A DNA stretch of 64,000 nt, taken from assembly GCF_963675165.1 (NCBI RefSeq), contig NC_087384.1, positions 4,643,182 through 4,707,181 of the forward strand, written 5' to 3'. The number at the start of each line of letters is the position of its first letter. Within the stretch, counting starts at the first letter, position 1. Positions 41,841-53,556 of this stretch are shown here, piece by piece. This DNA is from Halichondria panicea. Taxonomy: Eukaryota > Porifera > Demospongiae > Suberitida > Halichondriidae. The notes beneath the pieces are model-generated. The model was given only the letters and a program-made list of their open reading frames with translations, was not told where the DNA came from and made no database searches. Both the position numbers and the translations under genes were made by a program.

Positions 41841-43986
41841 ACCACGACCGTCTCAAGCATTCACCCCATACTCAGTTACCCTGGGCAACATAGTGCAGGA
41901 GCTTCATCGCAGCCTCCTCCTTGCCATGGCAACAGAGAGTCAGCATAATACACTGACACAGGTGGTCCGTACATTGGCTCAGTTGGTGGCCAACTGCCCC
42001 TATCATCAGCTGTCTGATGGCTATGTGAGGAGGGTCACAGTGGCAATTGAACGTTACTCTACACACAGAGGTGCGTATAATATAGAGACGTGTAAATTAT
42101 ACTTGTCCGTACATGTGTAGATCTATATCTGGTATGTCGGGAGTGCAATTTATGAGCACTGAACTTGACTATACTGGAGTGGAAATACCTGAATTCAGGC
42201 AATGATACAACTCCATAATATAATTTTTTGTAATCACCACAACGTATATTATTGGGGCGAGCGAAGTGAGTCTCTTACCTAGTGAGATTTTGTCTGTCTG
42301 TCTGTCTGTGTGTCTGTCATGTACCGACACGATATTCGGTTTTTGTATTTGCGACCCTTTACCAATTTTTACGTGAAATACTGTGCATGGGCACAACAGC
42401 TAGCTACACTCAGCAACGAAGGCTCAGACAAGACACAGAGACTCTTCAGGCCACTGGCAAGCCGTCAGAGCAGCTCAGATGGAGACCTTCTGATCACACA
42501 GGCGCGCCTGCAGGACATCACAGCAACTTACTTGCTATTTTTCATCAAGGATATAGGTCACTAAATACTTGTGTTCAGCATGGTCTTGTGATAATAACCT
42601 GCTAGCTCAACAGGACAACACAGAGACCGGACACTACGGCAGGTCCAGAGTACCTCAGATAGAAACTTCTGAGGTCACACATGCATGTACCCTTACAACA
42701 TTAATATATAGGTCAGAGCAAGGGCGTATGAAGAGAAGAGGGCATGCAACTACAATCCATTGTATTATAAATGGGCGGGGGCTTATGTCTAAAAATAGTA
42801 AAGAATGCATTGCACGTGCACTGTTTTTGTGCGTGCACGATGAAAATATATGGAAACTTACAGAGAAAGTAGCTATTCTAGCTAAGCTAGCTAAGCTAAC
42901 ATACTGCAAATGATTGTAGCTCTCTATACTAGTAGTAAATGATGCTAACAATACTCCATGACACTAGAAAGTGAGTAGCATAGTCGTACTAGAAGCAACG
43001 AGCCAGAAACCACAAACTTTGAGTTGTTACTGCACTTCCTTCGTTTCTTTGACTCCTGTCTTGATGTAGCAGGTATAGCAGTCATAGTGTTAAACTACTA
43101 TACGACTCATAAACTAACAGGAAATGTTATACAAGAGAGATAAACGAGCTAATGGAAGAAAGTAGATAAAAAGTGCTGGCTCAGAGGTTTGGAGTTTTTA
43201 CATAGAAAACATAAGCTCACGTGAATCGTGCGTGACCAACCTCCTCTAGTGGGCGGTTGGCTAAATATAGCATATCCTGCTGACTCATCAATAATATGAC
43301 GCATACACAGTATACATTGTGAGTTGCATGCCCTCTTCTCTTCATACACCCTTGGTCAGTACTTGCCAAGGATTTTTCGCAGTACGTGGTAATTATACTT
43401 GTTATCCTTGTAACTAAAGCTCAGACAAGACACAGACTCTTGAGGCCACAGGCACACCTGCAGTAAAAACGTGTGATAATAAACCTTGCTTGTCACATAA
43501 ACATTAACAAAGAAGACAAACAACTTTGAAAAACTACTTCTGCATTTCTTAACGTCATTATAGCCTGCCGGCCATGCAGCTCAGTCTCAGTTAAGGTTTC
43601 AGAGTCACTAGCTAAACAGGATTGGTGACTGACCACATGAACAAAGTGCATCAAATTGAACTCAAACGCTTCCGCTCGCTCCATGACACCTTGTGTCACT
43701 GATATACTCTACCAACTAGAAGAGGATACATTTTGCAAATGATGATAATAATAGTTATTATTGCTCGAAATGAGCTAATAATTATTATTACTGCTATAGT
43801 TGTTTGTACTAACATTTCTCTTGCCCTCTAACCCTCCAGATACCAATGTCCAAGTTGCTTGTTTGACGTGTGCCGGTGCCGTGGTTTCCATCAGCCCTCT
43901 TCTGCCTGAGGTCATTAATTGGATCACTAATGAAGGGGGCTCCCCCTGGATCTTGGAATTCTGTCTCATACTACTGCAAACACAAA
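41841..43986 (+). CDS. HEATR6: HEATR6 exons 8 and 9 (continuation)
   Basis: Exon 8 (41841-42070) has acceptor CACACACAG and donor GTGCGT. It completes the AG left by exon 7 to Arg and reads RPRPSQAFTPYSVTLGNIVQ, then ELHRSLLLAMATESQHNTLT. This is very close to the vertebrate HEATR6 segment with AFTPFSV and ELHRCLLLAL. Exon 9 (43840-43986) continues DTNVQVACLTCAGAVVSISP and LLPEV, again matching the family. Phases agree with exon 7 at 21600 across a 20.2-kb intron. About 560 residues are present in the window; vertebrate HEATR6 is about 1,180. A possible mini-exon near 44542-44563 is too weak to claim. The C-terminal half is not found before 64000. Confidence 0.85.
42719..43354. mobile_element. 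636-bp TIR element in HEATR6 intron 8
   Basis: Left end CAAGGGCGTATGAAGAGAAG followed by AGGGCATGCAACT; the right end is the inverse, ending TTCATACACCCTTG. Flanking GTCAGAG and GTCAGTA are similar but not identical 7-8 bp words. Fragments of the same ends occur near 10515-10555 and 11243-11290. No transposase is encoded. The length of any target duplication is uncertain. Confidence 0.78.
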
Positions 43987-44670
43987 GTAAGTTGTGATGA
44001 TTAATTTGAATACGTATATATTAAACGAGTGTAGCAAGCGTGCGCTTGCCAATGCCTCTCGCCATGTTTTTGCTTTCGCTCAAAAGTATTAAAGTGTTAT
44101 AGAAGAGGTAAATAATTTGCAATGTGCTTTGATTGTTTCACAAGAAAGGAGTGTCCACAGTTAATAGTGTATACTGATCGTCTTAAATTGCCTGTAGCCA
44201 AACAGTGGGAGCAAAACTTTGTCGAAGGCATATAGTCAGTAGTCTGTGAGATATATAGTACAATTCAATCACAGAATTAAATCAACGATACTGAAGCAAC
44301 TGCATGTTATTTAAATGGCCTGTAGCCAAACAGTGGGAGCAAACCTTTGTCAAAGGCACAGAGAATTTAAGCACAGACAGTATAGACTAAGTATATATAA
44401 ACAAGCAAAAAGTGTGTATCTAATACTGAGAAGAAATGACTTGTGTACATGTAGCTATTGTTACCAGACTTGTGTACATGAATCTATTGTTATCTAGTCT
44501 ATATTGTATCATTTGTTTTGTGGCTTACCTGTATACCAGAACCTCAAGAAAAAGAAGTACAGTAACTGCCACACTGGATTCTCTAACATGTGGGGATGAG
44601 CCCGCATGCGCATTGCATCCACAGGAATAATTAAAGGATGTGTCCAAAGAGATCACAATGGCTACTATAG

Positions 44671-45632
44671 CTATACATTTCCGTATTTGTCATATAAAGG
44701 TATTGGCTTCAAGAGGTTTAAAGAAATCGAGCAAAACCTGCTGTAGGATAGTAAAAACAAAGTTGCAAATGCATTCACTACAGGAGCTTTTAGTTCCCAG
44801 CGCCTTCGAAACCTTGCTAAGCACTTGTGAAATGGCCTCCAGCAAATTACAATTATCTTGCATCCTCTGTCGTGGAGTGAAATGAAGTACACAACCAAAG
44901 TGAAAAGGATTGGATATAGAGCTGCTAGGTACTCCATTGCTACTACTGTCAGTGTGCTCATGTGCTCACTGATACAAAATGAAGGAATTAGGAACATGAA
45001 GAAGTCCAAATTGAATAGCCCCATAAAATCAGCGACAAATTTATAGAAGGAATAAGAAGGTGTATATCCGCTTATAGCAAATGGGTCGTTTCTACACAAT
45101 GCTGTGTTTAGCACCTGAGCCATAAAAACAAAGCTATTCAGAACTGGAGAGGCGATATTTATCTGGAACACAATAACAATAACACAGATCAAAGTCAATG
45201 GTACTGTAAGCCTGACAAAGAAGAGTAACCATCCTAAAGGCTGTAGCATGCATTCCTTACATCTTTGTAGTACGAGAAGACGGCCTGTCCCAGTCCTGGT
45301 TGGCAGTGACTACAGAGCAGCTCTGTGCGATTGAGAGGACCACACATCTCCTCATATAGCTTTGATAAATCAGAGGGTACATCCATGAGTTGTGATAGTC
45401 GACTATTTGTGTTGTATGGGCAGGCTCCAAAATGCTCTATATCATTGTTGTAGGTTAAGCAGAAACTCTCTAATATTTCTGTCTTGTTTGTCACATTCGA
45501 GCACTGCAATATAGTATTGATCTGTTGTCCACACTCACACTTGTTTGCTTGGCGTATAAACCATGTTGGGCATGTTTGGCTAGACACCAGAACTACCTGT
45601 AGTAAGATCACAATCACTCTGAGTATCGTCAT
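44671..45632 (-). pseudogene. Array copy F, 3'-truncated and frameshifted
   Basis: Starts at ATG 45632 (MTILRVIVILLQVVLVSS) and follows copy E closely. A 1-bp deletion near 45261 shifts the frame in FSYYKECKEC; the frame resumes from about 45249 to 44671. The gene stops abruptly at YDKYGNV, so four of the hydrophobic segments and the tail are missing. It is a partial duplicate of copy E, located after HEATR6 exon 9. Confidence 0.87.
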
Positions 45633-46583
45633 ATTCAAGCTTTTGACTAGGAGAAAGAAAGACCTGCACTCATTAATTAATGTTCTGATAAACTGAAACC
45701 GCGAGTTATCAAAATTAATGGTGAAACAATAATATTTAAAAACCAACATTAAAAGTACCGGTATAATTATATGCAAGAACTCAAAAGTATTATAATTATA
45801 CATGCACTAATTACTGTACGTATTACTAGAATGTTTTCCGAGAATCAAAAATAATTATGTGAACTTTGCGAGTTTCTGCTGAATTGACTCATTCGCAAAG
45901 GTTTTTCACTCGCATAATAGTTATTGGTATAAGTGCATGCATGTTTATAATATAATTATTCAACCCACCCCCCTGCTTCGACAGCGAACCGCATAACGTT
46001 CCTATACTTACGGTCAACGATACTTGCATGGTTGGCAGTCGTATGGCCAAGGCCAATATTTAATTTACGGCAGGAAGTACTTCCTGTTGTTCAATTGTAC
46101 CTGCGGTTTCAAGCTCAATTTATGCACAAACTTTAGCTTAGCATAACACTCTATTCCTTGAACGTACATGCAATACAACTGAATATTCTTTATTCTTATT
46201 CTATCCTCTTCATATAACAATATATATATCACAAGTTAAACACAGAGTCTTGCTCAACACAAAAGGTTTTTGTGCAGCCACCAAAACCTTGCGGTTTTGA
46301 CCTACCTGCACATTAGCTGATGCAAAATCAGTTCCCCATCCCATACCCAGTCCAGACTTGGAATAGAACTAATTCTAAGGTTGATGCTGATGTTTTCCAA
46401 AATTTGAACTGTTCTACCGCATATTCATTACGGTAGGGTATGTCAAAGTGGGCAAGGTTTTACACACATACCACATGGAATTCCAAGAGTTGACCATTAT
46501 TTGTTTGATCTGGTAAGCTATGAAAACAATGCACAATGTCATGCAGCATATACTGTGTATAATAGAATACAGAATCCAGCAAA
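45633..46583. other. Spacer between copy F and the transposase locus
   Basis: No gene is supported. AT-rich with a TATATATATC stretch near 46225. CAGTCGTATGGCCAAGGC at about 46036-46053 has a one-mismatch inverted partner at about 52341-52358, beyond the far side of the 46584-51842 coding region, and may mark the body of the element. Confidence 0.4.
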
Positions 46584-49500
46584 ATGAGATCTGCTAGAGA
46601 CGTTTCTAGCCAAAGAAGAGAGCCACGGGATGTGAATTCAGCAGTACATCCAGATCAACTATGCGAACAATGTGCTCTGTGCAAGAAGACAGACTTTTCC
46701 AAGTATTCCCACCCCAAATCCTGGAAGAATCCTTCACTACTCCAGCAACTCCAGGTCGCTGAGCCGTTTCTCAACATACAGCCTGAAAGCTGCATTTGCT
46801 TGCTGTGTAGGCGAGATGTGAGTAAAGTCAGTGATGTTAGCTTCTCACCTAGATGGAGAAGGTGTACAAATATAGTCAAATTGTGTTATATTCCCGATTG
46901 TCTAAACACTGACATTAAAGTTTCTAAGTCAGTAAATGTACAAGAGCTAGCACTATTTTTTCCAGTGGGAGACATAGATGATGCTACTGTTTCTACTGTG
47001 GACGGTACTGATGATATACCACTTTGCTCACATCACTATATGCAATGGTATAAGCATACGCATTCAGCACATAGTAACTGTAAAACGTGTGGTAAAAAAT
47101 TCAATAAGTACAGCAAAAGCCGTCCTGTACCAGAACCAGAACTACTTCAGCGTTTCTTAAACACCAACACTGAATTCAGTGACATCTTACACCCAGGTGA
47201 TCGTGTATGCTATGTTGGCTATAAGTCACATCTTGTCGCTGTAAAGCAAATGAACTATGAATTACTAACTGTAAGCACTGATGCAGGCCTGACAGTTGAT
47301 ATAAAGCAGAATCTTCCTACAACGTTAGAAACATGGGAAAATGTAATCGACTATACTGCTCGATCACTAGCTGTTAGAGTAGGCGAAGCCCTTCTAAAAC
47401 AGACTGCAATACTACTACCACGATTGTATGCGACTTTCAAGCTGGAAGTAGACTCGGTAGCCAAAAATATTAAGGTAGACAAGGAGGACCAAGATTTTCC
47501 TAGTAATGCTTGGGTAAGAAACTCTCTCTCATCTCTGCTACAGCATCACATGGCTTACAGATGTACCATTCGAAAGTATGGAACGCTACTATACCGCCAA
47601 GAGGGTGATCTTGTACATGCCCTTACTGTAGCTCTTGGGCAAGGCAACACAACTTTACAGTCTATTGATGACAATGCTACATGTATGCTTACAAAAGTAT
47701 GTGAGAATATTAATAACAAGCTACATGATCAGGCCAACAAATTGATTACAACTGACACGTACTGTAAAGCCACACAATATTGAACAATTCAATGTGGATG
47801 CATTTATTGATGACCTAGATCCTACAATCTGGAAGGCTGTATGTTTAATAACTCAACCACCGAACAAAAAACTAACGTACGTCCGAAAAGTCAGAACAGT
47901 ATTTGCTCTATGCCAGATACTTTTCACTATCAATCGGCAATGCTCTTTCCCTCTACATACACTCATAACAGACGCTATTGATATTTGTGGAGGATCCATT
48001 CGATTAAAAACCTTACTGAATCGCCTAGGTGTTTGTGCAAGCAGTGAAACACATGCTAGGTACGTACAATACAGAGTTGAGATGAGGCAAAGGGATGGGC
48101 CATTGGATGGACATATACTAGACTGTCCTATCATTGTTTCAGCTGATAATTTAGACTACCAGCAAAGTTTTGCTTGTGTCTACAGTGGCAACCAAAGTAT
48201 TGGCTGGCACGGTACCACTGTACAAATCTGCTTATCAAATTCTAAGAACCCACAGCAATGGAGACCAGTGCAGATATCCAACAGCCTACATGTACCACTA
48301 CCAGCCTTGTAAAAAGGGCATACTCAACACGTTCTCCTTATAAAACCCAAACTCTAAACTCTCCTAAACCTAAGAAAGTTAGACGAAGTAGAACTGGGGT
48401 TGAAACCCGAGGCACAACACAGTCAACAACAGCTGCTGCTATTACTATAGCCGCACAGATACAAGTAACTGATATGCAAACCATCTCAATGGAAAACTTT
48501 GAGTTAAAAACGGAAGAAAAACATTCACTGACGATATTAGGTGAAATCTGCGAGCAGTACATTGTGCTAAAATTGGCAAACGAACAGAATCCAGATTCAC
48601 TAGTTGGTATCCAGCAGTACTATTGTTTGTCACAGAATGTACCTTCTCCCGAGAAAACCTCAATAATTTACTATAAAGTTCTAGATGAAAAGTGTGACAC
48701 CAAAGAAACTCTACTCAGCATCATTAATGATCTCTACACAGAATTTATACTGTCTGGTAAGAAAACACATGTAATACTGGAGGGTGACCAAGCTACCTAC
48801 GAGAGATTGCACTCAATCAGAGTAGAATATGGGAATGAAAGCAAATGGCTCATCATCTTTCCAGGTGATTGGCATTTCTTAAAGAATTATCAGGAGGTAT
48901 TGATCAAGATATACTTCGATGCAGGTCTGAGTGACCTAGCAAGATCTAGTGGCTACCTGCCAAGGTCAATAGGTACTAACTTCAAACGTACTCACCGTTT
49001 TCTCCTTGAAGCATGGGAGGCACTGTACAGAGTCCTGTTGAGATACTTTCTCTCCAAGCAAGCTCCCAGTGAGTTCTTACAACAAGTATCAGCACTGCTT
49101 CAGAACTTTCCTCCTTCAGAGAACCAAGCAAACACTCACAGAAACCTGAATGAATTGATAGAAACAATTAGAGAGATAGGTAGTGATGCATCTGACTTCG
49201 AAAGCTACATGAGCAATGAATCAGAACAGAATCCCACCCTCAAGTTTTGGTTGCAATTTTTGTTCAAAGATTATTTAGCATATCTTGCACTATACTTGGC
49301 AATGCGAAGTGGGAACTGGGATTTGCGAATGGCAGCTATAAAATTGATGGGACCCCTCTTTACTGCCTTTGACCGGCCCAAGTACTCAAAGCTTATACCT
49401 CTTCACATAAAAGAGATGTTATCTGTCCCTGCTGATATTCTCTCTCACCTGAAAGAAGGCAGGTTCACTGTCAGTATCCTCGGGCGAGCCTGTCATTCGA

Positions 49501-51842
49501 TCGGTATTGATGAGGCGCACGAAATGTGCATCAACAAGGACTGCAAGGAGTATATCACTAGACCATCAGCAGAGAACATGAGTCGACTGGCGTCATTTTT
49601 ACCTACACGAGCAAAAGCAATCAAAAATTTAGAAACACAGATTTTTGCAGATAGTAAAGCTAAGAAGCCCGAGAAACAAGTTACCAATTTACACACAAGT
49701 GACCCAGAGAGCAAAAAGCATGAAGCCAATGTTAAGGTTCAAGTTCTCAAGATACACACTGACAACAAAGTACTTCCCACCTACCAGTCTCAGTTAACAG
49801 CTCTAAGCCATCTATTTAAAACTCAATCAGTTAGACCAGAACAAGCTAATGACCTTTCCAACTTCAGAGAGATAGGTCTTAATACTCTCAAACAGTACAT
49901 TGAGTACTACATTCTTAGAACACCGAGTGTTAAGCCACCAAAACACAGAAAGACGTTATTAACCTTTACTGAAAAACACGCATGACAAAAGAAAGGCTCT
50001 CAAGTAGAAAAGGAGCGGAAACTTCAGCTTGAAGTATGGAAAAAACGTGTCTCCTTTACTGTCACAACTGGTATTAAAGACAACATGTATTACAAACAGT
50101 GCATTGAACTCCCCCGAGCAATAGCCACTATTGATGGAAAGCCTATTAAAGGTGCGAAGGCAAACATAACCAAGGTATATGAGAAGCGATACAAGCACGT
50201 AACACCCCCAATTTTTACAACAGCACTAAAAGATGGGTGGTCACCAGACGCTGTGATTACTGAAGGCATGTTCCTGATAAACATCACCCCTTGGAGTTCT
50301 CACAGGACAATGGGAGACTATGCTGACTTTTTACTAAAACAGCACATCCTCCCTCATTTTAGAAATGAGTCAACATTAGAAGTTCACTTACTTTTTGATA
50401 ATCCTAACTGCCAACAGTACAGTCCAAAGTACTTTGAACGACTTCATAGAGATGAGATGAACCAGATACCAGACGATCACAGCTGCAGTGACTTCACAGC
50501 AGACACGATAATACCTCTCAAGTGGAGACAGAATGTGTTGAACTGTAGAAAATGCAAGCGACAATTAGTACGATTTATTTCGGAATACATTCTTCAGAAA
50601 ATTAGGTACAGACTTAAGCCCACCCAAAGGTTTGTAACAGCTGGAGGTTTACAAGGAAGTATGGCAGAGAAGGCAATGTTTGTTACACATCAAACAGAAC
50701 CCACAGTCGATGAAAGGCTAACCAGTAATGCTGAGGAGAGTGATACTCGAATATGGCTACACGTTCTTCACTCTGCAGGTACAAGAAAGTTTGTGCTAAG
50801 CCCTGATACAGATGTGTACCACATTGGGATGACAATAATTGCAGAAACTCAGCTAGATATAGTCGTACGGTTAAGCCCATTTAATTCTATTGAACAACGG
50901 TTACTTGACTTACCAGCTCTTCTGAGGAGCTTCAAGAACGATCCAGATTTGTCTGCAGTGGAAGAAAGAAAAATAGCACCAATCATCCAAACATTATTTA
51001 TTGCCACTGGTTGCGACTACATCTCTTTTTTCACTGGTCTAGGAAAAACCACCTTCTTAAATACATTGTTTGAATACACGGAGTTTATAACATCAAACTC
51101 AACAAGTACTCCTGGTACACTCACAGACGAACCAAATGGGTTTTTGTCTTTCTTGAGGCTAGTGGGGTGTGCCTATTTTAAGAAGCATAAGTCAGCCTTC
51201 TTACCTTCTTTTCCAACTCCAATGACTTTGTTCAACTCAGTCCAGTCAACTAGCGATCACCAACAGCGACATGAACAATGGCTTGACCTCATTCGAGACA
51301 GAATATGGATAAGAATTCAGTACGAGGAGGACATGACACCTTCACATGAAGCACTGTTTCGACATTGGAAGAGGAGTAGCTGGGTTTCATCCGTCTGGAA
51401 CCAAGCAACATCAAACCACATTGTCCATCCACCACTTGAAGACTTCGGCTGGAAAAAGCCTGATCCAACAACTCTCCTGATAGATTGGGATAGTGAAAGT
51501 AATTTGTCTCGAATCAGAGAACAAGTGGCGCTCATTCGAAAAGGCTGTGGCTGTAAAACAGGATGCTCCTCAGCACGCTGTAAATGCAAGAAACAGAAAG
51601 GTTACTGTGGTCCTGGCTGCAAATGTACTGGATGCACTAACCTCCCTGTTGAAGCTCTTGCAACAGAGCAGGAAGACAGTGATAGTGAAGTAAGAACTAA
51701 TAACGAACGTGATGAAGATTTGGATCTTGAAGTGAGCAGCAGCGATGGTAGTCACTTGGATGTTGAAGTCAACAAACTCATGTACGACATCTTTGGGGAC
51801 TCTGAAAGTGATGATTCACACAGCATGGGAGTCGGTTTCTGA
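46584..51842 (+). pseudogene. Academ-like transposase gene, lightly broken
   Basis: About 5.3 kb without introns. Four open frames follow one another: 46584-47783, 47794-48312 (other frame), 48258-49985 and 50085-51842 (same frame as the third, separated by one TGA at 49983-49985). Two frameshifts and one nonsense change would split one protein of about 1,750 residues. The N-terminal part has Cys pairs typical of Zn ribbons (CEQCALC, CLLC, CKTCGKKF). The middle has EGDQATY and PGDWHFLKN, candidate acidic catalytic positions. The C-terminal part has XPG/FEN-like motifs and a CXC domain. Academ transposons are described as encoding a transposase with an XPG nuclease region, so this assignment is the best fit but is inference. 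Low damage suggests recent inactivation or assembly errors. Confidence 0.7.
50085..51842 (+). CDS. XPG/FEN-like nuclease region plus CXC domain ORF
   Basis: The longest uninterrupted part of the transposase locus, 585 residues from an in-frame ATG; coding similarity in the same frame continues upstream to the TGA at 49985. EESDTRIWLHVL and SPDTDVYHIG (about 50730-50825) resemble the XPG-I acidic motifs. ATGCDYISFFTGLGKTTFLN (about 51005-51065) resembles the helix-hairpin-helix after them. Near the end lies a Cys-rich block with GCGCKTGCSSARCKCKKQKG and CGPGCKCTGCTN, the CXC signature of tesmin/TSO1 proteins, which binds DNA through zinc. An acidic Ser/Asp tail follows. If translated alone it would lack the presumed transposase core. 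Confidence 0.7.
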   Translation: MYYKQCIELPRAIATIDGKPIKGAKANITKVYEKRYKHVTPPIFTTALKDGWSPDAVITEGMFLINITPWSSHRTMGDYADFLLKQHILPHFRNESTLEVHLLFDNPNCQQYSPKYFERLHRDEMNQIPDDHSCSDFTADTIIPLKWRQNVLNCRKCKRQLVRFISEYILQKIRYRLKPTQRFVTAGGLQGSMAEKAMFVTHQTEPTVDERLTSNAEESDTRIWLHVLHSAGTRKFVLSPDTDVYHIGMTIIAETQLDIVVRLSPFNSIEQRLLDLPALLRSFKNDPDLSAVEERKIAPIIQTLFIATGCDYISFFTGLGKTTFLNTLFEYTEFITSNSTSTPGTLTDEPNGFLSFLRLVGCAYFKKHKSAFLPSFPTPMTLFNSVQSTSDHQQRHEQWLDLIRDRIWIRIQYEEDMTPSHEALFRHWKRSSWVSSVWNQATSNHIVHPPLEDFGWKKPDPTTLLIDWDSESNLSRIREQVALIRKGCGCKTGCSSARCKCKKQKGYCGPGCKCTGCTNLPVEALATEQEDSDSEVRTNNERDEDLDLEVSSSDGSHLDVEVNKLMYDIFGDSESDDSHSMGVGF

Positions 51843-53556
51843 TTATAAACATAAACTGTGTATCAGTATTGATTTTATTCACTTATACTATATTTATTTC
51901 ACTTACTACACATTGTACATGCTGAAAAACCACATACTATTTTAAACCTGCATAAAATCTAAACCAACAATGGGAACAACTAGCTAATAATTTAACAACA
52001 TAGAATAGACCTACCTGTACAACATCAACCACCTGAAAACTTGTGATCTAGTGGGGAACTGATTTTGCAGAAGCAGGAGTAAAGACACCTAAACACACTT
52101 GTTCTACACACTGGCTTGTAACTTCGTTCCAGTGTGATTACACTCCACAAACCTGATATCAACCTGTAGCTGGGATGATACCCTTCCAGTTTGTGGTGTT
52201 GTTTTTTACCATATGACCTACGCATGCTTCTAAACTAGCCTCAAACTCAAGCCCTCTTTTTTGTTTACTCTCCAGCATGACGTATTTGGAAATGCATATT
52301 AAATTAACCGTTAGGCATTTACATGGACTTCCGGTGCCTTGGCCATTCGACTGTATGTATGTATGTAGGTATCCGAACGACTTCCACTATAGAGATGTCT
52401 ATATACAGACGGTCAAGACTCCGTCCCTAAAGTCGGACTACGAGGGAACGAGACCTAGTCAATATAGCTGTGGGGGAATGTGATCATGGACCGCTTATAA
52501 TACCATCACGATGAAGGTGCATATAATTATGTGTGATTGGTGTGGTGTGTAATTATTACATGCATAGCTATTATATTATTCTTCAGCTTTGTCGGTATAT
52601 ATAATAGCTATCTAGCTTTGAGATTGTTAGGCAGAGCTAAATCCTGGACACTCACGTAGAGTTGCATGGGCACCCCTGCAATGTATAGTTTGTTTCTGGG
52701 AGGGCTATATCACATATGCATGACCACTATATAGATCTACTAGCTCCACACACAAGAGGCCTATAGGCACAACCACACAGGAGACACAACATCTGCGAGG
52801 CACAGGAAGTGTTTGATGCACCAAATTCTTTACCTCCAGGTCAAAATTAATTGTGTGTTACCTGGCATGCACAAGCACTGAGCTTTTTATAGCTGCTAAG
52901 AGTCTGATTTGCATAGGGATGCCTGGAGTTGCCACTTCAGAATCGTGCGTACGGTGTAACATAGCATCATGTGTTTGCACAAAGTTTGTATTCAAGCTAT
53001 GAGTTGTAACAACTATAAACAGATTCAAACGAGATTCTAACCGCTGACAGGAAACGCACTAGCTTCTCCTCTCAATCACATGCTGATGACAGAAATGTTA
53101 TGCAGGCCAGGGAGTTTAGTTGCTTTTTCTTCAATTAAATACACAAATATTAATAATTATTGGTTGTATGAAAATGATTCGTTGGTCCCTCTGTTCCAGC
53201 TCTCCATGCCATTTACACGGAGGGGTACCTCATTCAACTTATATGTCGTAAGTAACGTCATCAAAATCGACTAGACTCACACTTGAAGCGTTTGTTTATT
53301 TGTTGCCTCTAGCCATAGCCGTACAAGGGGGAAAGCTGACTGTGTGTTTCTGTGTATATTTCAGTTGTAACTGCTCAACGGTTGCACGAGAAAACTAACA
53401 GCTTCTATAATTATAGGCTTTTAGCCACGCTCTCTTGGATTTTGATTCATTGAGTTGCAATGAGTTAGAGCTATTATTTATGAGTTCGTCTCTCACGTAC
53501 TAAAGCGCTAGTATAGCTATATACAAGAACGAAAAAGATATGCAAAACTGACACGT
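51843..53556. other. Downstream of the transposase locus; repeat R1 fragment
   Basis: No gene is supported. The inverted partner of the 46036 word lies at about 52341-52358. A degraded R1 copy with TGTAACTGCTCAACGGTTGC lies at about 53300-53480. TATG-type microsatellite near 52353-52368. The frames at 52025-52225, 52277-52483 and 53080-53274 show nothing recognisable. Confidence 0.45.

Noticed and set aside
42282-42605. + strand frames after HEATR6 exon 8
   Set aside because: They lie in an intron with TCTG microsatellite and internal near-duplications (42420 and 43420) and have no splice or family support.
44542-44563. Possible HEATR6 mini-exon (KPQEKEV)
   Set aside because: Phase and a weak similarity fit, but 22 bp with a mediocre donor is too little evidence to annotate.
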